A stretch of 64,000 nt of DNA, from NCBI RefSeq assembly GCF_004331465.1, contig NZ_SJKB01000007.1:248001-312000 (forward strand), written 5' to 3'. The notes under the pieces are model-generated. The model was given only the letters and a program-made list of their open reading frames with translations, was not told the origin of the DNA and searched no databases. The translations under genes and the position numbers were made by a program. Shown here piece after piece: positions 30,764-39,836 of the stretch. This stretch comes from Kribbella pittospori (GTDB lineage: Bacteria; Actinomycetota; Actinomycetes; Propionibacteriales; Kribbellaceae). The stretch's first letter is position 1; each line of letters begins with the position of its first letter.

Positions 30764-33591
30764 GAGGCGTCCAAGCGAATCAAGTCGTTGCCGAGCTGGA
30801 AGTAGAGCGCCGGCCCGATGACCGTGAGGTGGTCGGCGGCCTGCGGGACACCTTGGGTGGGCCCGGCGATGACCGTGACGTGTCCAGGCGCGTCCACTCG
30901 GACGAGGTGGCTGCCGTCGTACCCCCAGAGCTTGCCGTCGGGGCCGGCGAACCACGTCCCGTCGGCGGTCCGCTGCGACACCGGTACGGCGCTCGCCGAG
31001 ACAGGCCATCCGGTCGTCGCACCACCGAGCAACGTGACGGACCGCCCGTCCGGCCCGACGAGCACGAGCCGCTCGCCCAGAACCATCGCCACCGCACCGG
31101 ACGGCAACTGCACCAGCCCGTCAGGCCGCAGCGCGCCTTTCACCTGGACGCGACGTACCGAGCTCCCCGGCCCGTAGAGGTTGTAGACACTCGCGTTGAT
31201 CGCAGTCACCAGCCGATCCCCGGCAGCCCCGGCGAACTCAGCCTTCTGATCACCCTGCACCGGCTGCGGGTCGCGCACGCGCGTCGTCCGGCCATTCACG
31301 AGGTGTACGGCGGTCTCCCACCCCGGCCGATCGAGCAGGGTCCACCACACGCCGCCCTGACCGTCCGGAGCCCACGCACGCGCCGCCAACGGCACCCGAA
31401 CCCGAACCAGCCCCCCAGCGGCGTCCAGAGCCAGCTGAGAGCTCACGCCGGCTGCGCCCGGCTGTCCGTCCACCACAGGCACCGCCGGCACCTCGGTCGC
31501 CCGGTACGTCGTCGTCCCGGCAACCGGCGTACGCCGATCGCACCGGCGATCGGGCGACGGTGCAGCCGGGTACGCCGCAGCCGCCGTCGCCGCCTCAGGA
31601 ATCACCAGCACCTGGTCGCCACCACCCGGTGACGCCCCCAGCACCACCGACCCGTCCGGCCGCGCCTCGATGCTCTCGACACCATCGGCTCCACCCGGCA
31701 ACTTCCGCAGTACGCCGTCCGGTGTGATCACCGACGTGGGAGCACCGCCTCCCAGCCAAAGGTTGCCCCGCACATCGACCGCGAACGCGTCCACCGTCAT
31801 GGACGAGCTGGCCGCATCACTGCTCACCACACAGCCGGCCGGCGCGATCCCGGTGAGCTGCTGTGGCTTGCCGCCCGGCCGGATGATCGCCAACCCCGTC
31901 TCGCTCGTACGCCAGGCCGTCGTACCGTCCGGGCCGCTGGAGACCTCGTTGCCTGGTGCACCGATACCCGGGTCGATCACGAAGTCCTTCAGCACCATGC
32001 CGGGTCGCAGCTGGTTCGCCGGGATCTGCCAGGTGGTCGCCGCACCCGACACCACGATCGACCGGTCCGCGTTGCGGTGGCTGAGTGCGGGACCGATGCC
32101 GGTTGCAAGGATCTGCACGCCGGGCGTCACGTAGTACGTGCTGTTCTGATCCTTGTGGCTGAGGCTGATATCAGCCTGCGCCAGGTCGAGCGGCACGGCC
32201 AGGATCGCCCACGGTTTCCCGAGCGCTCCGCCGGCCAGCATGACCATGCGGTTGTCGGCGACGCCCCACAGTGCGGGCGGAGTGGCGCCGTGGTTCAGCG
32301 CCACCTGTGGCAGCGCGACGCCGTCCCGGTAGGCGAACACCGTCGAGGTCTCGGATCCGGTCCGCCCCAGCAGCCACTGCCCCGGCGACCCGTCGAGTGT
32401 CCCGGCCAACGAATCCAAGGCATCCGACGTACCGATGGACACTCTCATGCCCAGCCGATCGACCAGCTGACCACCGTGCAGATCCAGCAACCGGTGCGGC
32501 TTCCCGGCGGCCGCTTCGGGGACATCCTCAGCTCCTATCGCCGACGGAAGCAGCAGACCGCCGAGCAGCCCAACCACTGCCGCACCGGCAACGACCCGCA
32601 AGCCGCGCACACCCACCAGGCCTGCGGCAACGAGTAGCAAGCCGAGTAGGAGCGCGGTCCAAGCACCCAGACCGGGCCGGTATCCCACACCGTTCGCCAG
32701 CTTGGGTGGCAGCCACACCATGTGCGACAGAACCCCGGCAACCACTGCTGTTCCAGTGCCGACGGCAAGTGCCCGTCGAACCAAGCCTGAGGTCAGCAGC
32801 GTCGCGACGGCGAGCAGGCAGATGGCGAGGGTCCACGTCCGGGCCGACGGGATCTCCCAGAGTTGAGACCGGGCTAGACCAGCCTCGGCAGCTGTCGGCC
32901 CGAGCGCCACCGGGTCGAGCAGTTCACGCCAGGACAGAACTGTGGAGGCCAGCAGGAGTACGGCGAGGACGCCGGTGAGCACCGGCATCAACTGAACCCG
33001 GAGCGGGGTCCATTCGTCCGCTGTGGTCATCAGTCGGACAAAGACTGCCCGCAATTCGGACTGGTTGAGAGGTTCTTCGGCGTCCTCGCCAGGCTCGTCA
33101 TCGACGGGTGCCGGCGGCGCGGGGGAGCGCGTCACCCAGTGCGCCGCGACCGCGGTGGCGATCGTCCCGCAGGCGATGGTGCCGATCACTGCCGGTGAGG
33201 TCGTGCAACCTGAGCGGCCCTGGGCGACCAGGCCGGTCCAGGTCGCCACGGTGACCAGTGCGATCGCCGTCGTACCCGTCCATCGGATCTGCCGACGAAG
33301 CTGGGATCGGTCCGCAGACAAGCGATCCGCGAGCACCAGCAGAACCATCGCGACCGGCAGCACCAGCGCCGCACCGCGGCCGTTCACGGGTTGAGTGGTC
33401 GCCCGCCAGAGGTAACAGCCTGTGCCCACCGGTGCCGGGACGAGCACCGAGAGCACTGTGGCCACACTGAGACACGCGAGGGTTACACCCTGCCACCCCG
33501 TTCGTCGTATGGTCCTGCGGTGCGTGATCTCATCGGTACGAAGAAGGGCCGCCGCGGCCTTCGATTCGGTGGGAAGATCGCGCAGCGGCAT
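30760..33591 (-). CDS. large membrane protein with extracytoplasmic beta-propeller-like domain
   Basis: About 943 residues. The first ~350 residues hold around ten hydrophobic helices (for example WQGVTLACLSVATVLSVLV, VQLMPVLTGVLAVLLLAST). The remaining ~590 residues are soluble with repeating blade-like stretches such as DVRGNLWLGGG, RPDGSVVLGAS, DGQGGVWWTLL and GPDGKLWGYDGSHLVRVD, the look of an NHL/SMP-30-type propeller. No known family recognised. ATG 33591 is chosen because TAACTT lies seven bases upstream on this strand; the reading extends to 33642. Coupled to the small four-helix protein downstream. Confidence 0.7.
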   Translation of the reverse strand: MPLRDLPTESKAAAALLRTDEITHRRTIRRTGWQGVTLACLSVATVLSVLVPAPVGTGCYLWRATTQPVNGRGAALVLPVAMVLLVLADRLSADRSQLRRQIRWTGTTAIALVTVATWTGLVAQGRSGCTTSPAVIGTIACGTIATAVAAHWVTRSPAPPAPVDDEPGEDAEEPLNQSELRAVFVRLMTTADEWTPLRVQLMPVLTGVLAVLLLASTVLSWRELLDPVALGPTAAEAGLARSQLWEIPSARTWTLAICLLAVATLLTSGLVRRALAVGTGTAVVAGVLSHMVWLPPKLANGVGYRPGLGAWTALLLGLLLVAAGLVGVRGLRVVAGAAVVGLLGGLLLPSAIGAEDVPEAAAGKPHRLLDLHGGQLVDRLGMRVSIGTSDALDSLAGTLDGSPGQWLLGRTGSETSTVFAYRDGVALPQVALNHGATPPALWGVADNRMVMLAGGALGKPWAILAVPLDLAQADISLSHKDQNSTYYVTPGVQILATGIGPALSHRNADRSIVVSGAATTWQIPANQLRPGMVLKDFVIDPGIGAPGNEVSSGPDGTTAWRTSETGLAIIRPGGKPQQLTGIAPAGCVVSSDAASSSMTVDAFAVDVRGNLWLGGGAPTSVITPDGVLRKLPGGADGVESIEARPDGSVVLGASPGGGDQVLVIPEAATAAAAYPAAPSPDRRCDRRTPVAGTTTYRATEVPAVPVVDGQPGAAGVSSQLALDAAGGLVRVRVPLAARAWAPDGQGGVWWTLLDRPGWETAVHLVNGRTTRVRDPQPVQGDQKAEFAGAAGDRLVTAINASVYNLYGPGSSVRRVQVKGALRPDGLVQLPSGAVAMVLGERLVLVGPDGRSVTLLGGATTGWPVSASAVPVSQRTADGTWFAGPDGKLWGYDGSHLVRVDAPGHVTVIAGPTQGVPQAADHLTVIGPALYFQLGNDLIRLDAS

Positions 33592-33678
33592 GAAAAAGAA
33601 GTTACCTGCCACCCATGTACCGCGTTGTAACCCTGTGACCACGCTGATGGACCCGGACTGTCGGAAAGGGGGCCGGGG

Positions 33679-35679
33679 ATGGAATCATCTCGTCGCATGG
33701 ACGCACCGCGTCTGCCACTGACCCAGGAACCGGTCGCCGACACCGGTTCCTTTGGCGTGCGGCAAGCGGGTGGCGTGCTCGAACGAGCGCAGCGGATCGC
33801 GGACACCCTGCGCGAGCAGGCCGAGCACGAGAACGACGTCGTCCGCGAGGAAGCCGGCCGGATCCGGGCCCAGAGCGAGCGGCTGCGAGCCGACGCCGAG
33901 GCAGCGGCCCAGAAGCTGCGGACCGACGCGAACTCCGCCGCCCAGCGCCTGCTCAACGACGCCGATCGGGCCGCCGAACAACTGCGGAACGAGTCCGAGG
34001 CCGAGGCCGACCGGGTCCGCGCCGAGGCCGAAGCCACCGCCGAGCGACTCCGCGCCGAGTCGACCGCCGAGGCCGAGCGAGTACGCCGGGATGCCGCGGC
34101 CGCAGCGCAGAAGCTGCATGCCGAGTCGACCGATGAAGCACAGCGGGTCCGGGCCGAGGCGAATTCGATCGCGCAGCGGCTGAAGGCGGAGTCGGAGAGT
34201 GCGGCCGAACAGCTCCGGGCCGCCGTGGCAGACGAAGTGGCCAGACGCCGGGCCGAGTCCGAGGCCGCGGCCGAGCAGTTGCGGACCGAGAGCCAGGCGG
34301 CGGCCGACCGGTTGCGCGCCGAGTCGCAAGCCGCGGCGGACCGGCGGATCGCGGCGGCCGAGGCCGAGGCGGCGCGGCTCAAGGAAGAGGCCGACGAACT
34401 GCTCGAGGACGCCCGGATGGCGCGGGAGTCGGCGCAGCTGACGATCGAGCGGGCCAGTCGCGAGGCGCAGCAGTTGGTGGCCGACGCGGGCGAGCAGGCC
34501 GCGCTGGTCTCGCAGGCAGCGGTGCGCAACGAAGCCGAGGTGATCGCGCGCGCCGAGACCGAGGCGAGTGAGCTGCGAGCGTCGGTGGAGCACGCGGTCG
34601 AGGCCGCGCGGGAGAAGGCCCGGGTCGAGATCGCCGAGGCGCATGCCGAGATCGAGCGGCTGCGGGGAGAGAACCGGACCGAGCTGGAGCGGCGGACCGC
34701 CGAGCTCGAGGAGACCGAGCGCGCCAAGCTGGCCTCGATCTCGCTCGAGATCGACAAGCTGCGGGCCGAGGCGGTCGCTGAGATCGCCGAACACAAGGCC
34801 GCGGCCGAGGCCGGCAACGAGCGGCTGATGGCCGACGCCCGCGCGCAGGCCAAGCTGGTCGTCGACTCGATCGAGGCTGATCGTCGTACGGCGACGGCCG
34901 AGGCGCAGCGGATCGTCGAGGACGCCAACAAGGCGGCCGAGGCAGCGCTCGCCGAGGCCGAGCGGCAGACCATCTGGAGCAAGAAGACGGTCGACGACCT
35001 GATCGGTGCGGCCGAGTCCGAGGCCGAGTCGATCCGGGCGCAGGCCCAGGCCGAGGCGACCGAGGTACTGCGTCAGAAGCGGGCGCACATGCGCCGCGTG
35101 GTCGGTCGCACGACCAGCCGGCTGAAGCAGACCCAGGACGCCATCGCCCGCGAGAACGCCGAGCTGACGACGCTGGCCGAGACCACGTTGGCGACGGCCA
35201 ACCAGCAGGCGGAGGCGACGCTGGCCAGCGCCAAGCACGAGGCGGAGAAGGTCACCGCCCAGGCGCAGAACCGGGCGGACAAGCTGAAGAGCAACGCCCA
35301 GACCGAGGCGCGCGAGATCGTCGAGCGGGCGACCCGCCGCGAGGCCGAGGCCCAGGCGAGCACCCAGGTACTGCGGGAGCGTGCCGCCAACGACCTGGCC
35401 GATGCGCAGCGCCAGTCGCACGACCTGATCCGCAAGGCCCGCGCCGAGGCGCAGCAGCTCGAGGCGCAGGCCCGCGAGCATGCCGACGACCTGCGCGCCC
35501 AGGCCCGAAAACTTCTCGCCGACGCCGAGGCGAGGGTCGCGGCACTGAACCAGCGCCGTGATGAGATCACCAAGGAGCTCACCCAGCTTTCGGGTGTGAT
35601 CGAGGCACTCGCTGTACCGGGATTCCGTCCAGGTGGTGGAATGTCATCCAGCGAGGGTTCCACGGGGGAATCAGGATGA
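33679..35679 (+). CDS. long coiled-coil cytoskeletal protein, Scy-like
   Basis: A 666-residue protein, almost wholly alpha-helical coiled coil from residue 35 to 650, with repeats of the type AExxRxxAESxAExxR (ESEAEADRVRAEAEATAERLRAES). Short disordered ends carry Pro and Ser. It lies directly upstream of a FilP-like gene. In Streptomyces the order scy-filP encodes the tip-organising scaffold Scy and the filament protein FilP. This copy is about half the length of Streptomyces Scy and lacks its conserved N-terminal domain, so homology is inferred from coiled-coil character and gene order. The start ATG 33679 follows a G-rich stretch. Confidence 0.65.
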   Translation: MESSRRMDAPRLPLTQEPVADTGSFGVRQAGGVLERAQRIADTLREQAEHENDVVREEAGRIRAQSERLRADAEAAAQKLRTDANSAAQRLLNDADRAAEQLRNESEAEADRVRAEAEATAERLRAESTAEAERVRRDAAAAAQKLHAESTDEAQRVRAEANSIAQRLKAESESAAEQLRAAVADEVARRRAESEAAAEQLRTESQAAADRLRAESQAAADRRIAAAEAEAARLKEEADELLEDARMARESAQLTIERASREAQQLVADAGEQAALVSQAAVRNEAEVIARAETEASELRASVEHAVEAAREKARVEIAEAHAEIERLRGENRTELERRTAELEETERAKLASISLEIDKLRAEAVAEIAEHKAAAEAGNERLMADARAQAKLVVDSIEADRRTATAEAQRIVEDANKAAEAALAEAERQTIWSKKTVDDLIGAAESEAESIRAQAQAEATEVLRQKRAHMRRVVGRTTSRLKQTQDAIARENAELTTLAETTLATANQQAEATLASAKHEAEKVTAQAQNRADKLKSNAQTEAREIVERATRREAEAQASTQVLRERAANDLADAQRQSHDLIRKARAEAQQLEAQAREHADDLRAQARKLLADAEARVAALNQRRDEITKELTQLSGVIEALAVPGFRPGGGMSSSEGSTGESG

Positions 35680-35751
35680 GGACGTGACAGTCAGATCCTT
35701 GTCAGTGACAATGTGTGATCCACCCACCCACCGAAGTGAGCATCAGAAGAC

Positions 35752-36702
35752 ATGAGCAGTGAAAGCCCAACCCCGTTCCGGACCGTTCTGCGTGGCTACG
35801 AGCCTGCCCAGGTGGACCAGCACATCCGTGAGCTGACCACCTCGCTGACCGCGCTGCAGCAGCAGTCCGAGCAGCTGCAGCGGCACGTCCAGGAGTTGCA
35901 GCAGCGCACGGACGCCGCGGAGTCGGCGGTCATCTCCGCCCAGGAGGACAACAAGGACCGGACGCCCACGTTCACCGAGTTCGGTGAGCGGGTGGCGAAG
36001 ATCCTGTCGCTGGCCGACGACGAGGCCCGCGACCTGGTCACCCGGGCCCGCACCGACGCCGAGGCGATCGTCGCCGACGCCGAGGCGCACGCCAAGAAGG
36101 TCCGCAAGGAGGCCGAGCAGTACTCCCTGGACTGGAAGAGCGAGGTCGACGCCGAGGCTGCCCGCATCCTGGAGGAGGCGCGCACCCAGGCGGACGACAT
36201 GCGTGACGAGGCCGAGCGCGATGCGACCGCGCGCCGCAGCGAGGCCCAGGCGCTGTACGAGCAGGAGCGGGCCAAGTCCGCTCAGGCCGCGGCCGCCTTC
36301 GAGACCACCCTGGCCGAGCGCCGGGGCAAGGTCGAGCAGGAGTTCGCCGCCCGGACCGCGCTGGCCGAGCAGCAGCTGGCCGCCGTCACCGACCGCGCCG
36401 CCCAGGTGCAGCGCGAAGCCGACCGCTCCCGCTCCGAAGCGGAGCGGCTGGCTCAGCAGCAGCTGGCCGACGCGAACCGGCAGGCTCAGGAGATCGTTGC
36501 CGCCGCCAAGGACAAGGCGGAGCGGATCCGGGCCGAGTCCGAGCGCGAGCTCGCCGCCGCGACCCAGCGCCGCGACAGCATCAACGCGCAGCTGACCAAC
36601 GTCCGCCAGATGCTGGCGACGCTGTCCGGCAGCCCGGCGATGCCGCTCGACCTGCTGGCCGACGACGACGAACAAGCCACCACCGGCAGCAAGAAGAACT
36701 GA
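35752..36702 (+). CDS. FilP-like DivIVA-domain coiled-coil protein
   Basis: A 316-residue protein. The N-terminus PTPFRTVLRGYEPAQVDQHI (residues 6-25) is the membrane/pole-binding DivIVA-like motif with the R-G-Y-x-x-x-x-V-D signature. The rest is coiled coil (EARTQADDMRDEAERDATARRSEAQ), with a hydrophobic C-terminal PLDLLADDDEQ. Length, motif and position after a long coiled-coil gene match Streptomyces FilP (about 310 residues), which forms cytoskeletal networks behind growing tips. Seventy-two bases separate it from the Scy-like gene. The stop is followed by a strong hairpin shared with convergent mutY. Confidence 0.8.
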   Translation: MSSESPTPFRTVLRGYEPAQVDQHIRELTTSLTALQQQSEQLQRHVQELQQRTDAAESAVISAQEDNKDRTPTFTEFGERVAKILSLADDEARDLVTRARTDAEAIVADAEAHAKKVRKEAEQYSLDWKSEVDAEAARILEEARTQADDMRDEAERDATARRSEAQALYEQERAKSAQAAAAFETTLAERRGKVEQEFAARTALAEQQLAAVTDRAAQVQREADRSRSEAERLAQQQLADANRQAQEIVAAAKDKAERIRAESERELAAATQRRDSINAQLTNVRQMLATLSGSPAMPLDLLADDDEQATTGSKKN

Positions 36703-36708
36703 AACACC

Positions 36709-36737
36709 AGGCCGGCCCGAGAACCTCGGGCCGGCCT
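36709..36737. terminator. bidirectional terminator between filP-like and mutY
   Basis: Perfect 13-bp stem AGGCCGGCCCGAG (36709-36721) / CTCGGGCCGGCCT (36725-36737) with loop AAC, between two convergent genes; TTTC follows on the plus strand. Confidence 0.85.
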
Positions 36738-36759
36738 TTCGGTTCGAGTGACCGGTCGC

Positions 36760-37665
36760 TCAGTTCGGCAACCGGTAGCGAGCCCGCGGGAGCGGCTCGA
36801 CCAGGCCGTCGGCCACGAGTCCGTCCAGCGCGCGCTCACGCTGAACGTCGTCGTGCCAGCAGGCGTCCAGAGCCTTCTTCGGTACGGCGCCTGACGCGGC
36901 CCGCAGGACCGCGAGCAGCCGACCCCGGACCTGCCGGTCGGTGCCTTCGTAGGTCTGCCCTCTGCGCGGCGGACCGTCGTACGGCGGGTTGCCGGCGAGG
37001 ACCCAGGCGCAGCGGTCGCGGATCGGGCAGTCGCCGCACTTCGGCGTACGTGCTGTGCAGATCAGTGCGCCGAGCTCCATCGAGGCAACTGCCCAGCGGG
37101 CCGCTGTCGGCTCGTCCGCGGGCAGTGCGGTCACGGCCAACCGCTGGTCGGCCGCAGTGGGGGAGATAGTCGGCTGTGCGACGCCGGTGAGAGTCCTCGC
37201 GAGCACCCGGCGAACGTTGGTATCGACAACCGCGTGCCGCTGCCCGAACGCGAAGGACGCGATCGCAGCGGCCGTGTAGGTGCCAACACCGGGCAGAGCG
37301 AGCAGTGCGTCGTGGTCGTCCGGTACTTCGCCGCCGTGCCGCTCCACAATCGCCTGTGCCGCCGCGTGGAGCCGGAGCGCACGCCGTGGGTACCCGAGCC
37401 GGTCCCAGGCCCGCACAGCCTCGCCTGGCGGCTCTGGGGCCAGGTCCACCGGCTTAGGCCACCGCTCCAGCCAGGCGTGGTACGCCGGCAGCACCCGATT
37501 GACCGGTGTCTGCTGCAGCATGAACTCGCTGACCATCACCGCCCACGGGCCGGCGTCGGGCTGCCGCCACGGCAGCACCCGGGCGTTGGCGTCGTACCAG
37601 CGCAGCACCGGCTCGTGCAGAGCGGTAGCTGCGGCGGTGAGCGGCGAGCCTGACTGGTCCAGCAC
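36760..37665 (-). CDS. mutY: A/G-specific adenine DNA glycosylase without NUDIX domain
   Basis: A 301-residue MutY that removes adenine opposite 8-oxoguanine. Catalytic Glu47 lies in SEFMLQQTPV, the HhH-GPD Asp148 in LPGVGTYTAAAIASFAFGQRHAVVDTNVRR, and the [4Fe-4S] ligands are Cys203, 210, 213 and 219 (C-x6-C-x2-C-x5-C). Compared with the ~350-residue E. coli enzyme the NUDIX-like 8-oxoG recognition domain is missing, as in other actinobacterial MutY. GTG 37665 is seven bases after TAATAT, so the transcript may be leaderless. It is divergent from a membrane-anchored hypothetical. Confidence 0.93.
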   Translation of the reverse strand: MLDQSGSPLTAAATALHEPVLRWYDANARVLPWRQPDAGPWAVMVSEFMLQQTPVNRVLPAYHAWLERWPKPVDLAPEPPGEAVRAWDRLGYPRRALRLHAAAQAIVERHGGEVPDDHDALLALPGVGTYTAAAIASFAFGQRHAVVDTNVRRVLARTLTGVAQPTISPTAADQRLAVTALPADEPTAARWAVASMELGALICTARTPKCGDCPIRDRCAWVLAGNPPYDGPPRRGQTYEGTDRQVRGRLLAVLRAASGAVPKKALDACWHDDVQRERALDGLVADGLVEPLPRARYRLPN

Positions 37666-37672
37666 AGAGCCG

Positions 37673-37682
37673 ATATTAGGGT
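37673..37682. promoter_or_regulatory. overlapping divergent -10 boxes of mutY and the 37689 gene
   Basis: On the minus strand TAATAT (37673-37678) stands seven bases before the mutY GTG; on the plus strand TAGGGT (37677-37682) stands six bases before ATG 37689. The two boxes share bases 37677-37678, so polymerase cannot hold both at once. Confidence 0.55.
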
Positions 37683-37688
37683 GCGAGC

Positions 37689-38336
37689 ATGAGCAGCCTG
37701 CTCCGTCCGGTCGGGCATCTGCCCGCCAGCGTGTACTGGTTCCGCCGGGGACTGGTACTCGTCGTTGTGGCGCTGCTGTTCATCCTGGTCTTCCGGCTGT
37801 TCTCCGGCGGCGGTGAGGATCCGCAGAATTCGGCCGCGTCCGGCCCGCAGCAGAACCCCAGCAGCGCCCCGCCGCCGACGCCGATCACCACACCGACGGC
37901 GACGGAGACCGACAAGCCGGCCAAGAGCACGCCACCGCCGACCCCGCGCGACACCAAGTGCGAAGGATCCGACCTCCGCGTCGACGTACTGCCCGCGACC
38001 CGCCGGATCGTCTCCGGGTCCGTGCTGAACTTCGTGGTCCGGCTCGACGCGGTCTCGGACGGGTGCAAGGCGAGTGTCGATCCCAGCCAGCTGACCGTCA
38101 CGGTGATGTCGGGCAACGACCTGATCTGGACCACGACGCATTGCGCGCAAGCAATCAAGCGCACCACGCTAGTTGTTGCTGAAGGCAAGCAAGCGGCCAG
38201 TACGGTGGCGTGGAACGGCCACCGGTCCGGCCCCGGCTGCCTGCCGGGGCAGCCGGTGGCCAAGCCCGGTACCTACGTGGTCAAGGCCGTCTTCGACGGC
38301 ACTCCGTCACCCGCGCAGGCCTTCCAGGTCGTTTGA
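37689..38336 (+). CDS. membrane-anchored extracytoplasmic protein of unknown function
   Basis: A 215-residue protein: short cytoplasmic end, one membrane helix (GLVLVVVALLFILVFRLF), a Pro/Thr/Ser-rich linker (about residues 45-92) and a small beta-rich domain with paired cysteines (TKCEGSDLRVDVLPA, DGCKAS, THCAQAIKR, GPGCLPGQP) ending AFQVV. Four cysteines suggest two disulphides outside the cell. The family looks like one that actinobacteria carry beside mutY, but I cannot name it. The start is leaderless-looking. The last 30 bases overlap the convergent DHA2 exporter. Confidence 0.7.
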   Translation: MSSLLRPVGHLPASVYWFRRGLVLVVVALLFILVFRLFSGGGEDPQNSAASGPQQNPSSAPPPTPITTPTATETDKPAKSTPPPTPRDTKCEGSDLRVDVLPATRRIVSGSVLNFVVRLDAVSDGCKASVDPSQLTVTVMSGNDLIWTTTHCAQAIKRTTLVVAEGKQAASTVAWNGHRSGPGCLPGQPVAKPGTYVVKAVFDGTPSPAQAFQVV

Positions 38337-39836
38337 TCCCGGTACGTCGGCCGGCCGCGCCATGTGCGACGGCTTGGCGAACAGCAGCGCCGCGACCAGA
38401 CCGATCAGCAGTACGGCGCCCGGCAGGATCAGCGACTGAGCCATCGAGTCACTGAAACCCTGCACGACCGCCTCCGGAAGCTTGCCTCCGGCAAATGCAC
38501 CCTCACCACCCGCGGGCGCTCCACCCGGCATGGCCGGCAGGTTGTGCGCCAGCCGCGACTCGATCAGTACGGCGATGCCCGCGCTGCCGAGGACGGCGCC
38601 GACCTGCCGGGTCGTGTTGTAGACACCCGCGCCGGCTCCGGCCTGGTGCATCGGCAGGTTCCGCGTCGCGGTGCTTCCGATCGGCGCCCACATGAAGCCG
38701 TTCGCGACACCCAGCAGTGCGATCGGCAGCAGCAGCTCCCAGATCGGAAGGTCCGGCTCGATCACCTGGCTCAGCCAGAACATCGCCACCGAACAGCACA
38801 GCAGTCCGAAGCCTGCGATGAACCGCGGCGGCGTCCGGTCGACGAGCCGCCCGACGAACGGCGCCAGTGCACCGGAGATGACTGCCATCGGAACCAGCAG
38901 CAGCGCGGCCTTGGTCGGGCTGAGGCCGCGGACCGCCTGCGCGTACAGCATCAGCGGGAACGCCATCGCGGTGATCGCGAAGCCGACCGTGGTGATCGCG
39001 ATGTTGGCCAGCGAGAAGTTGCGGTCCTTGAACAAACCCAGTGGGAGCAACGGCTCGCCGCGGTTGCGGGACTGCCAGACGACGAAAACCGCCAGCAGCA
39101 CCAGCCCGGTGATGATCAGCGACCAGACCGAGATGGGTCCCTTGATCTGGCCCCAGTCGTACTTCTGGCCCTCCTGGATCCCGAACACCAGGCAGAACAG
39201 GCCGGCCGTGCTCAACGCGACGCCGATCAGGTCGAACTTGTGCGGGTGCGTCTCCAGGTTCGGCACCAGGCGCATCGCCAGCACGAAGCCGACCACCCCG
39301 ACCGGCGCGTTCACGAAGAAGATCCACTGCCAGCCGAGACCGTCGACCAGGACGCCGCCGAGAATCGGGCCGACCAGGGTCGCCACGCCGGCCGTCGCGC
39401 CCCACAGGCTCATCGCCCGGCCGCGCTGGTCCGGCGGGAAGATCCGGGTGATCACGGCCATCGTCTGCGGCGTCATCATCGACGCGCCGAAGCCCTGGAA
39501 GACGCGGGCCACGATCAGCATCCCGATCGTGGTGGTGAAACCGCACCAGACCGAGGCCAGCGTGAACAGGGCCAGACCGGTCAGATAGACCTTCTTCGGC
39601 CCGACCCGGTCGCCGAGCCGCCCGGTCACCAGCAGCGGTACGGCGTACGCCAGCAGGTAGGCGCTGGTCACCCAGAGAACGTTGCCGACGTCGGTCCCGA
39701 GATCCTCCAGGATCGCCGGGGTCGCGACCGACACGATGGTCGAGTCGACCAGGATCATGAAGAAGCCGAGGACCAGCGCCCACAGCGCCGGCCACGGCCG
39801 AACCTGCGGCCTCACTGTTTCTTGCGGGGTTGCCAT
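38307..39836 (-). CDS. DHA2-family (EmrB/QacA-type) drug exporter
   Basis: A 509-residue, 14-helix major facilitator. Motifs: ALWALVLGFFMILVDSTIVSVATPAI (helix 1 with the D of motif D1), GRLGDRVGPKKVYLTGLALF (motif A), RVFQGFGASMMTPQ (motif B) and GPILGGVLVDGLGWQWIFFVNAPVG (motif C). It should export a hydrophobic compound by proton antiport. Its start overlaps the upstream PadR gene by 25 bases, so the pair is a self-contained resistance unit. The 3' end overlaps the facing hypothetical by 30 bases. Confidence 0.93.
   Translation of the reverse strand: MATPQETVRPQVRPWPALWALVLGFFMILVDSTIVSVATPAILEDLGTDVGNVLWVTSAYLLAYAVPLLVTGRLGDRVGPKKVYLTGLALFTLASVWCGFTTTIGMLIVARVFQGFGASMMTPQTMAVITRIFPPDQRGRAMSLWGATAGVATLVGPILGGVLVDGLGWQWIFFVNAPVGVVGFVLAMRLVPNLETHPHKFDLIGVALSTAGLFCLVFGIQEGQKYDWGQIKGPISVWSLIITGLVLLAVFVVWQSRNRGEPLLPLGLFKDRNFSLANIAITTVGFAITAMAFPLMLYAQAVRGLSPTKAALLLVPMAVISGALAPFVGRLVDRTPPRFIAGFGLLCCSVAMFWLSQVIEPDLPIWELLLPIALLGVANGFMWAPIGSTATRNLPMHQAGAGAGVYNTTRQVGAVLGSAGIAVLIESRLAHNLPAMPGGAPAGGEGAFAGGKLPEAVVQGFSDSMAQSLILPGAVLLIGLVAALLFAKPSHMARPADVPGSNDLEGLRG

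Noticed and set aside
33679..35679. DNA-level repeats inside the Scy-like gene that resemble a tandem repeat array
   Set aside because: They follow from coiled-coil repeats at the protein level; units diverge and keep frame.
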